Below, in pieces: positions 11,106 through 20,854 of a stretch of DNA of 64,000 bases. Every line of letters begins with the position of its first letter. Within the stretch, counting starts at the first letter, position 1. The notes under the pieces are model-generated. The model saw nothing but the letters and a program-made list of their open reading frames with translations, had not been told where the DNA came from and did no database searches. The stretch is taken from assembly GCF_034702125.1 (NCBI RefSeq), contig NC_085867.1, positions 42,491,483 to 42,555,482 on the forward strand, read 5' to 3'. The stretch is from Engraulis encrasicolus. Its lineage: Eukaryota > Chordata > Actinopteri > Clupeiformes > Engraulidae. The translations under genes were made by a program, and so were the position numbers.

Positions 11106-11414
11106 TCGCTCCTTGACCCCGGTGGGTAGGCCACCAAAGTCAGCTCTCTCGAGTGATTCTCCACTGCTTCTCATCAGCCAGCCCTTCGATCCCCTGATTG
11201 TTGGTGAGCTGCTGGAGCTGTGACAGGAGTTTGCGACAGGACTGCAGGCGGATGATGCGTGACCGCAGCCAGTCAGCAGCAGATCAGGAGAGACGTTGAC
11301 TTCCAAGCAGCACAGTCTCCAGGTGCCAGTTGCTTCAGTGTTTCCCTCTGTGGGAAATCACAGCCCAGGTCATCCAGTGAGGGATCACTGGCATGTCCCA
11401 GGACCAGAGGCGTG

Positions 11415-11930
11415 CCTCCCCCCTCCGCCTCCACCTGCATCGCAAGATGATGTTTTCCCAACGCCTCCTCCTACACTCCATGCTCAGTTTATGTGGGATC
11501 CATCTCTCTCTTACGTTGGACGTCTCATGATCCCAGGGTCCATTCATGTACTCTTGTGCATTCCGTGCATATCTGAGAGTGAGTTTCTGTGCTATGTTAC
11601 TATGTTTATGACTGTCGTATTGTATTGTGTGTTTACTGTACAGTTTTGTATTGTCTAGTTGCTGCATAGTATGTCACTTCTCATTCTCTATGCCGTGGTT
11701 CTGCCGGAGTTCAGCAATGTGCTGCTGTGGAGGAGAAGCGCTTACATCTCTACGTCTGTTTAATGCAGGCTCTGTATGTCTGCTGTATAGGCATTCACAT
11801 ATCCATGCCCCAGGTCAACATAGCTATTGTAGGTAGCTGTGTCATGTTCCCTCCTCATTCCCCCTGCTCAAGGTGCCTCCACCTGCATGGCAAGATGATG
11901 TTTTCCCAACGCCTCCTACACCAGGGTTTT
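11415..11930. repeat. Direct repeat of a GCAAGATGATGTTTTCCCAA unit
   Basis: A block of about 50 bp (CCTCCACCTGCATnGCAAGATG followed by ATGTTTTCCCAACGCCTCC) occurs at about 11425-11478 and 11873-11922 in the same orientation. The separation is about 450 bp. This indicates local segmental duplication around the CTC arrays. The stretch 11106-11414 between array 1 and this pair shows nothing I can assign. Confidence 0.7.
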
Positions 11931-12179
11931 ACGCTTCTTCCACTACAGCAGCGTCAGAGAGAGTAGAGAGAGAGAGAGGTTCCGTTGGCCCATTGTTTCC
12001 GGGTTCTACTATTGCAAGGGGGGGGTAAATCCCCCTTTAGCCAGATCTTGGGACTGTTCTATTCAATGCTAGGAGTATTATGACACGCCCCTTTAGGCAG
12101 ACCGGAACCTGGTCATGTTAGGTGCCCATAGCAACCTATTACATTGGCATATCTCTATATACTTAAAGAATCTCTGGCA

Positions 12180-13110
12180 GCGTCATCACCACGAGAGCCA
12201 CGACTGTAGCAGCAGCAGCAGTCCTCTCCAGTGTATGTGGCACCGGTGAAGCACATGAGGAGTCTGCATCGGCCACCAGGTCAGACTTCCTCATCTCATT
12301 CTGTGCCCACGTGGGCCTGAGTACACGGCTCCTTACAGCCCACGACACCCCTCCCTCGTCTGCACAGAGGCGGCAGCCGGCGCCTGACTCGTCGGCAGAC
12401 CAGAAGGCCATGGGTTGGGGCCAGCACAGGCAGCCACAGCCAGGACGACCCCCATCTCTGTCCCATCAAGAGATGTCCTACAGGGGCCCGAAGATGAAGA
12501 TTCCAGTGTTCACTGATGACGCCCCCGCCAGTTCAACTGGATGCAGCAGCTAGCCCTCGACAACGTCCTGCCTCCAGATGCCACAGAGAGGTTTAAGTAC
12601 CAGATCCTGCTCGGCCACCTCAAGTTGGAGGATGCTCTGTTGGTAGCAGACCCCTACTGCCACAGCGGCTCCCCTACACCAATACAATGGCAGCACTCAC
12701 AAAGCTGTTCGGTCAGCCTCCCTCACAAGCTGGCTCTGAGGCAGATCAGCAAAGTCTTGGCTGACCCCCCCAATCATCAGCGGCAACCAGAGGGGCTTTC
12801 GGAATTTCGCCGCCCTCAAGATCCAGGCACTGGTGGGCATGCTCAACAACATGGGCGGGCACACAAGGGCTCCCCAAGCTGCCACATGAGTTGCGTGTGG
12901 CATTCAGGTGGCATGTGGGCCCTCACCACGTTTCTGTTCCCACCCTGTTGGACTTTGCAGAGTGGTTGGAGTATGAAGTCCATGGTCCAGCTGGACGAGC
13001 AGTTGGACCCTCCCCCAAAGCCAGCAGAGAGCCACTCAGGTCCACCACCAGAAGGACATGCCAGCCCAGCAGAGCACGGTGTCACGTCCCACCACTGTTC
13101 TCTTAGCTGA
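12180..13110 (+). pseudogene. Decayed retrotransposon gag-like fragment (Bel/Pao-type)
   Basis: Separate frames between about 12490 and 13020 encode pieces reminiscent of the DUF1759-type gag region of Bel/Pao LTR retrotransposons. Examples are a KMKIPVFTDDAP block, a PPDATERFKYQILLGHLKLE block and a SVPTLLDFAEWLEYEVHG block. They lie in different frames, so at least two frameshifts break the reading. I see no protease, reverse transcriptase, integrase or LTRs nearby. Assignment is from remembered family patterns and is tentative. This is a relic, not a functional gene. Confidence 0.55.
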
Positions 13111-13294
13111 CTGTCCGGCTGTCCAGTCTGCGGAGTCGTCATCTCTGTCTTCATCATCATCTTCATCACCTTCATTTTCGTCGTCTTCATCATCATCTTC
13201 AGCTCATTAGAGGGAGCCTCAGAAGTTCTGTCTGTGCTGGAGAACAACAGAGTCCTATTGCAACCTGTGCCCAAGTCCCTCACCACTCAGCAGC

Positions 13295-13760
13295 GAGTTG
13301 AGTCCTCCTCATCATCTCTCCTCCTCATCATCTCTCCTCCTCATCATCTCTCTTCTCCTTCTCCTCGTCCTCCTCCCTCTCCTCCTCCTCCTTGTCCTCT
13401 TCCTCATCTCTTTCCTTCTCCTCCTCCTCCTTCTCATCTCTCTCCTCCTCCTCCTCCTCCTCCTCCTCTTCCTCCTCCTCCTCCTCTTCTTCCTCATCTA
13501 TCCTCCTCTTCCTCCTCCTCTCTCCTCCTCCTCCTCCTCATCCCTCCTCTTCCTCCTCCTGCTCCTCCTCATCTTTCCTCCTCCTCCTCCTCCTCTTCTT
13601 CCTAATCTATCCTCCTCCTCCTCTCTCTTCTCTCCTCCTCTTCCTCCTCATCTCTCCTCCTCCTCCTCCTCCTCATCCCTCCTCCTCCTACTCCTCCTCC
13701 TCCTCCTCATCGCTTCTCCTCCTCCTCCTCCTCCTCCTCCTCCTCCACTCTCCTCCTCCA
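13295..13760. repeat. CTC/CCT-rich minisatellite array 2
   Basis: About 465 bp of nearly pure pyrimidine on the plus strand, in CTC/CTT trinucleotides. It encodes only low-complexity frames. The last exon of the minus-strand candidate gene would run into it and end in a poly-Glu tail. Confidence 0.93.
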
Positions 13761-15734
13761 GCAGCCACTGAAGATAGCACAGGCCCTCCTCACTGCCCGT
13801 CTCAACCTCTTCATCTTTCCTCCCTTCTTCTTGGCCTCCTTCTTCATCTCCACGTCATTTCTCTTATCACTCGCTTCCTCCTGCTTTTCCTGCTCACCTC
13901 TATCACCTCTGCACTCTTTGACCTGAGAGAACAAGGAAAGCGTTTATATGCAGTAGACCACATGAATACATTTGTTTGAACAACACATGTTGCACAGTAT
14001 GCAAAGTCACACCCTGAACTATTTGCACTTTTGTGATATTCGCTACACAAGAAATCTGCGTAGATGCACTCTTTGCCTTTACAGGCTGATCTCGAAGAGA
14101 ACACATTTAATGTCAATTAGGCTACTTGTCCCTTGGCCCTTTTGATATTTAGAAAGATTATTTTATCATCTACCTTGTGGGTGTTGATGTCCTGCAGGGT
14201 ACTGAGTGTGATTAGAGCCAGGTATTTGGAGTTGGTGGAATGTGCTCTCCGGCTCATCCTTGGGTTTCCCATGGCAGCAGCTGCCTCTGCAGAAGCGAGA
14301 CCCATCTCTGTCCTCTCAGGGCTGCTCGTGCCAGGTGCCTGATGAAGACCCTGGTGGGGCGAAACGTTTTATGACTTGAATGAAACTTCAAAACGGAGCT
14401 ACAGTGTACGTTTTCTATATTATCAATAGTCTGACTTATCCCTTGACCCTTTTGATGTTTACAAAAGAGGATTTTATCGTCTACCTTGTGGGTGTCGATG
14501 GACTGCAGGGTGCTGAGCGTGATTAGAGCCAGGTAGGAGTTGGTGGATTGAGCTCTCTGTATTATCTTTGGGTTATCCATGGCAGCAGCTGCCTCCACAG
14601 AAGCTGGGTCCACCTCTGTCCTCACCAGTGCAGGGGAGTTGGGTCGTGGAGGAGCGGACACAAAGTCCTCAGACGCCAAGCTGCACAGCGAGAGAGCCGG
14701 GGAGGTGCAGGGCGGAGGAGACAGCTCACTTCGGGCGGACGTGAAGGCCTCGGACCCCAAGGAGCTGCAATAGGATGGAGCCAGGGAGGAGCATGCAGAC
14801 AGTCGACTACACGCGGTCATGAAGTCCTCTGATGTCAACGAAGAGGAGAGGGAGAGAGCAGGGGAGCGGGAGAGAGCAGGGTAGAGCCATCGCTGGGATC
14901 CAGGGTGGTGTGCCTCCCAAACTGGCTCACCGTCCACCAGCAGTGGCAGGCTGACAGACCGAGGCAGAGAGTACTCATAGACCTTAAGTGGTAAGAGGGA
15001 GAGGAGAACTTCATGAGAGAATTTACACATTATCTTACACTGTTAGACTTCAATTTAACTAACACTCACAGCGTAATTTTACTCTCTAGGTGTTGAATGT
15101 AATACTTTTGACCTAATTTACAGTAACACTGTAGTATTTTACAGTAAGACTGCAAAAAAATACTGTGTACATGGTTGAGTCATTCTTTGGCCTGGTAGCC
15201 TATCTGGACAATTCTCCACCCTCGACATTAAGCATCTCCACTCATTTGAATAAAGGCAGACATTTCTCCATTTATTTAATTGTAAAGGCAGACATTTCTT
15301 CTCCCGCGTTTTTAGAGGTGATTGACATATGTTTCTTGCCAATGTTGTCGTTAGTACTAAAACTAGAAAGTACCTAAACATTTCTTTACCGACAGGTTAG
15401 GTTTAGAGATGGGTTTTGCTCACAGCACACTTTGACATTGATCTCATAGAGAAAATCCATAAACAGAAATGTCTGCCTTTACAGTATGATTAAGGGACAA
15501 ATGTGGGGATAGAGAATTGTCCAACATTCAACCAATATGGGTGCTGATAGATATAGAACAAACATTCTGGATGGTATTCATTCATTTTATTCTATGTTTA
15601 TATAATCCTACAATAATACTATTTATCACTTTAAATTGTTACAGTATACTGTAATGCCAAAGGGCATCATAACTTACCTTTACAGGAGAAGGAGTCGGAG
15701 ATGACAAGCATCCTCTCACTTCCTCTATCCTAAA
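13707..15734 (-). CDS. Unidentified protein, candidate 3' portion of a gene (three exons)
   Basis: Three minus-strand open segments join with compatible phase. Exon A is 15734-15678 (57 nt, after TTTCAG, before GTAAGT) and reads FRIEEVRGCLSSPTPSPVK; it is open in only this frame. Exon B is 14982-14485 (498 nt, after a TTAAG acceptor, before GTAGAC) and begins VYEYSLPRSVSLPLLVDGEP. Exon C is 13922-13707 (216 nt, after TCTCAG) and contains a basic KKGGKMKRLRRAVRRACAIF block, then a poly-Glu tail read from the CTC array. All three are multiples of three in phase 0. Exon B is Ser/Pro-rich with a repeated LSL...SEDF pattern. I do not recognise the family, and the 5' exons were not found. The exon B donor is weak and the poly-Glu end may be fortuitous. 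Confidence 0.35.
14134..14630. repeat. Tandem partial duplication of the candidate exon B 3' end
   Basis: About 185 bp at 14134-14320 is repeated at about 14443-14630, including the STNSYLALITLSTLQ-like coding stretch and the following splice-donor region (ACCTTGTGGG on the plus strand). The copies differ at roughly a tenth of positions. Between them, at 14338-14375, sits a CTGATGAAGACCCTGGTGGG / GCGAAACGTTTTATG motif related to the hairpin repeats elsewhere in the window. Confidence 0.75.
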
Positions 15735-16826
15735 CTGAAAGATTCAGAAGCATATAGGTCAAGTCTGATTACCAAAAAGGAATTTAATATAAGGAAAGTG
15801 ACACAAAACGAGCTGATATGCACATCTTTACATGTATCATAAGAGAAAATGAATATTCTACACTGTAGTTGCTGTATCAAATGTGACTTTTCGTCTTGTT
15901 CGAATGCAGTAGCCTATATTGGAATGATTTTCTATAGGCTTCACTATCTTAAATATTTTTTAAAAATCTGTGTAACATACCATATTCAGTGAAGTCATTT
16001 TCACTAATGATCACTCTGAACAATTTGTGGACTTTTAGAATGTTGTGACATCACACATGACCATGTTCTGTTGTGATGTCATAATACTATCCATATGGAA
16101 TTCATATTCCTACACTTCCAAATAGATCAGTTAGGCCTACAAGGTATAGGCTACCTTAATTAATACAACAGTGCACAGTTTTTAAACATACAGTAGGCTA
16201 CAGCTGACACCGATCTATCTTCATATCTACATATCATTATATGAAATTAAATGTATTCTTCTTACATACAGTTGTATCACATTTCCCTATTTGACTTGAA
16301 CCTTTTGACAGCTTTTTAAAATGTAGCAGTACAATTACTTGCTATGAGGTTAACTATTGTTGAATCTCAAAACATATTTATAACTTACCATTCTCAATGA
16401 AATCATACTGTAAGAATTGAAGTTAATTGAACATAAGACATAACGTGGTCTGTTTACTGTCTCTGAAATGTAACTAATGATCACAGGGCTTTAAGAGTGT
16501 GGTGACAGCACATGTTCAAGTGGGATGTCATAAAACTGTATCCATATAGAATGAATATTTATACACATCCTTTTTAAAGAAAGAAATCAAATATTAAAAA
16601 AGTAGGCCATATCTATTTCCAGCACTGTGGATAAAACTAAGCACTGACTGAGTCCTTGTATCCTCGTCCTGCTATATGATTCAATCTCTAGTCAATGGTG
16701 ACAAATTGAGGTCTCGAAAATTGGACTAACTTGTGGCCAAGTGTACACAATAAAAAACACAGTGTTAGTTCAACTCTTAGCGAGTCAATTTAACATCTTC
16801 TAGAGTGTATTTGGTCCCAGTGTACT
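15735..16826. other. AT-rich intergenic or intronic DNA with a degenerate duplication
   Basis: A segment at about 15975-16130 (ending with TATCCATATGGAATTCATAT) is similar to one at about 16385-16560 (TATCCATATAGAATGAATAT). This suggests an older local duplication with period near 420 bp. No exon is convincing, because short open pieces next to GT sites do not phase with exon A. Confidence 0.45.
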
Positions 16827-16834
16827 CTCTAAGT

Positions 16835-17143
16835 CAGGCGCGGGGAATCTATGTCTCGAGGGCCGTTTCATCCGGACCCCGATATAATTTCAATGTTATG
16901 CAACTTCACATGAAATTGGACATAAAAAGGAAAAGAAATTAGCCAACATTTGCAATGCAATGAATTTATATTCAGGGGATCTAGAGAATGTGGGGTCTGT
17001 TTTAAAGGTGGCTACCTTCAATATAGGCCTACAGTGCACGGGCAATTCCTGGTTTGTGTTCATAGTACAGCCCTTGGAGGACTTTTATGGCCCTTGGAGT
17101 AATTTGAAGTGGCCCCTCGAATGAAAAAGGTTCCCCACTCCTG
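16835..17143. mobile_element. hAT-like MITE with perfect 8-bp duplication
   Basis: The ends are CAGGCGCGGGGAATC and GGTTCCCCACTCCTG. CTCTAAGT flanks both sides (16827-16834 and 17144-17151). The interior shares sequence (GGGCCGT, CATTTGCAATGCAATGAATT-like) with the element at 61792-62075 in the opposite orientation, so both are one family. It is itself inserted in an AACACTG-ended repeat. Confidence 0.85.
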
Positions 17144-17151
17144 CTCTAAGT

Positions 17152-18198
17152 ATCGACTTAACACTGCATTTAAAAAAAAAAAAAATTGTACTGTGTACAG
17201 AATCATAGGCCTACATGTCTTTATTTTCAATGTTTTAACTGAGGATGGTCTGACTGGGATTGAAACGTTTGCACTGTTCACTTGGGTAGCACTTTTATTT
17301 TTTATTTTTCTAAACATGCAATAAAAGTACAGTATTGCATCGACATCCAAGGTGTGCGAGTTCCCCTTACTTGCTCCTATATGTCATAATTCAAAGCAAC
17401 AAATGGAACAACGTCTTGAAGGAGTTCAGTTGTTTGAAACTAAACCCTTTGGATTACATGGTCTGGATGAAAGATATCTATCCACATGCCAAAGGATGGT
17501 GCAAGGTAGCATATTGGAGAGCAACCCATGTCAGTCTGCCCTGGTTCTAGGGCAGCTCAAACTTTAGGCTTTTAGGCTAGCTATTATGTTTCCCCCATGG
17601 TGTTTAAACGTTTAACAATTGGGGTAGATGTGCTCGCATGGCCTAGCACCAGTGTGTCGTTTTTATTGAAAAATAAATAAAAATAAATAAATAAAAACAG
17701 TGAACACGATCAGCTGGTGGGGGAACACGTTTTGTTCTTTTTCCAAATCAGCTGTGGCCGTGACGCCATGTTTGTCTGAGCTGTGGTGGCAAAACGTGGC
17801 AAGATTATTGGCCGAGCCACTTTAAAATTTAAAACATATGTTATATTCGACCAATGACGACCAAGTTTCCGTTGACAGAAGCGGAACTACATGATGTAAC
17901 CCCGCCCATTTGTCTGTGTTGTCGCGGTAAAAATCACAGGAGCCACGAGGTAGTCGAATGGTGCACTTGTTTGACAATCGGCTGTCTTTTCGCTGACAAA
18001 GGCCCTATCTATTTTTTTTCCTAAATTGTTGATGTAATACGCGAATTAGCATCACCGGTGGATTATGTCCGAGATGTTTTTGCTTCAAGCAGGACGACGT
18101 GGAGTTGATAGTAACGTGTCCTAGTACTAACGAACATGTCCTGACTTGTCTCTTTCGGCAAGGCCAGACCGGGGACATGTGTTTTTGAAGGCTCCGAA
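17152..18198. promoter_or_regulatory. TAF1C upstream region and probable 5' UTR
   Basis: The last several hundred bases before the TAF1C start codon are the only plausible place for its promoter and 5' UTR. No TATA box is obvious at a fixed distance, and transcription start cannot be located by eye. Further upstream (17170-17330) there is another GAAACGTTTGCAC-type motif and AT-rich DNA without coding evidence. Confidence 0.4.
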
Positions 18199-20798
18199 AT
18201 GGACCACGAATTCCCCGAGCGGCTCTTTTCCTCTTTTTTCAACGATGACCCTCCTTGTCCTCGTCGACATGCGAATATTGGATGCAGAACATCTTATCGC
18301 CACGTGATCGATGTAAGTACAATTTATGTAATGTTTGGTGCAACTCGTGGTCTCGTGGAAACAACGCCCGAGCGGACACGCTTTAATAGGCATACAGACT
18401 GAGACTCCCAACGGAGTTCGCTCCCGGACGTGCGGTCCCCGGTGTTTCTATCACTCCCGGACTTGCGGTCCCCACCCGATTATATTTCACGTATTATCAT
18501 ATACTGCCACATACAAGCAATTTAGGGTTAGGTTTAGGTTTAGGGTTAGGGTTAGGGTTAGGTTTAGGGTTAGGGTTAGGGTTAAGGTTAGGGTTAGGTT
18601 TAGGGTTAGGGTTAGGGTTAAGGTTAGGGTTAGAAACAAAAAACTAACATCAACAAGATAACTGGCTCCGTAATATGGCGGTGGTACCGTTAGTCTGGCT
18701 AGTGGGAGCGAGATGAAATGGGAGTGTAATGAGATGGGAGCGTGAATCTGGGAATCCTTTAATATTGATGGGGATGGCATTGGCAGCCAGTTAGGTTTAT
18801 TTTGTCCGGTGTGTCGTCTCTCGTCTTTGTTTTACCGCTGACTGAGAGTAACTAGTTTAACCAGTACAAAGGAATATGAACTATCAACGTTTGAATATGC
18901 AATTTCCGTCTGAATTACGGCAAGCGTGTGCCAGTAAACACGTCAAACTCTTGTCTGGCGCGTGCGCACGTTGACATACTGGATTGTTTGCCTGTGTCCC
19001 CCATCAGCCATCAGTTTTTCTATCTGTTAATGAAAAGAGCATGGTGTACGTGTCTGGACGTTGGGATTGGTGTGGTCGCACGTGCATAGGGATTCTCCAC
19101 ATGTGCACTTCTGTGTGTAAACTGTTTGTTGCTTGTTGTGCGTCATTCACTGGCGCCCACGTAGGCCTACTTGCTTGTTTTTGTAGAGACCCCACACCGA
19201 TTAAATACCTGTATTTAAAGTAATAAGATCTTGAGCATTTGCCATTTGAAAGGTACACGTGCAATATGCATTATATTTTGGACAATGTTTTTAGGAATAT
19301 TTTAATGGACATATACACATTTTTCACAATAAGTTACCATGTAACTAAAAATTGGCTAATTTTGTATTTATTTTTGTTTTTTTCCCCCCAAACAGCAGCT
19401 CATTGGCCAAACAATAGAATGGGAGGCTCAAAATCAAGTAAAGGGAGAACAGTGGCTCCCCACGCAGCCCATGGTGGTGCCTCTCTTGCCGCCCAACAAC
19501 AGTAAGTGCAATCCATACTTTGACAGACCGACATGCAGCCAAACCGAACTTGATATATCAACTTTTTTGCTCCCAGACCACTGTGGGCAGTGCGTTTCCT
19601 TGAGCCGTTGAGCATTTCAACTAGGCACAATTCTGTAATCATTGGTTCTCCTTTACCATGATGCTACGGCCTTGAGTATTATTAATCCCGAGGGAAGTAA
19701 AAGGACCAGTTCAGTCAATTTCAACATGCAGTTGTAATGCTCACACTACCCTGGACTTGTCAGCACCTGAGATTTGTTTTTTTTCTTCCTCAGCCTTTTC
19801 CGAGATCCTGGTCATTGTAATGGGGGCAGCGCTTTGTTTACATTTTAAAAAAAGAACATTTTTATTTATTCCTAAAAACATCCAAAAGGTTATACAACAT
19901 CAGCAGACAACTAGCAAACAGCGGTACCTTTTGGAAAAATATTTGAAGTAGGCCTTTGATAATTTTTTAAAAATGTAAACAAACGCTGCCCCCATTAGAA
20001 TAGCTCATGTCTCGGAAAGGGCTGAGCTGAAAAATGTGGCTTCACCGGGTACTGACAAGTCAAGGGTAGCGTGAGCAATACAACAGCATATTGAAATTGA
20101 CTGAACTGTTTTTGTAAGGTGTCCCGTAGCAGTGTTAATTTCGTCAGCCATGACTATGACTAAAATATTTCGTCAATGCCCTTTTTTGATTTTCGTCATT
20201 TAGACTAAGACTAAATTGGGAAGGCAATGACTAAAATATGACTAAGACTAAAATTGATTTTCGTCATTGTGACTAAGACTAAGACTAAATTTTAAAAAGC
20301 TGACGAAATTAACACTGGTATTAAATAAAAAAAAAAAAGAGAACCAGTGTGTGAAGAGTTTTTTTCTGTACAGTGTGATATATGTTAAAAAGAGAAGCAG
20401 TGTGCTGAGAAGGTTTATTCTCTACAGTCAATGATATATGTTAAAAGTGTGTGGAGAAGTTCTGTAATGTACAGTGTTGACTAAAATGACGAAAATGACT
20501 GAAAATTGACTAAGACTAAAATTAATTTTCGTCATTTAGACTAAGACTAAGACTAAATTGGGAAGGCAATGACTAAAATATGACTAAGACTAAAATTGAT
20601 TTTCGTCATTGTGACTAAGACTACGACTAAATCAAAAAAAGCTGACAAAATTAACACTGCCCCGTAGCATACATGCATAAATACAAGAAACACAGACATT
20701 ACAGATTACACACATCATTGTATATATTAACCACACAGCATGCTTTACATACATTTAGCCAAAGTCAGATCTATTTCTCTCTCTCTCTATCTCTCTTA

Positions 20799-20854
<56 letters not shown>

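Noticed and set aside
12541..13110. A 189-codon open frame as a host gene
   Set aside because: Only parts in shifted frames resemble a retroelement gag. The frame crosses low-complexity sequence and there is no supporting splice structure.
13234..13979. Long open frames of Ser/Pro/Leu on the plus strand
   Set aside because: Pure reading of the CTC array; the amino acid content follows from the trinucleotides and changes with frame.
14485..15734. ADAD2, which neighbours TAF1C in mammals
   Set aside because: The exons show no double-stranded RNA-binding or adenosine-deaminase signature, so synteny alone is not enough.
16383..16401. Microexon on the minus strand between TTACAG and GTAAGT
   Set aside because: Only 19 nt, phase-incompatible with exon A, and located in a duplicated AT-rich stretch.
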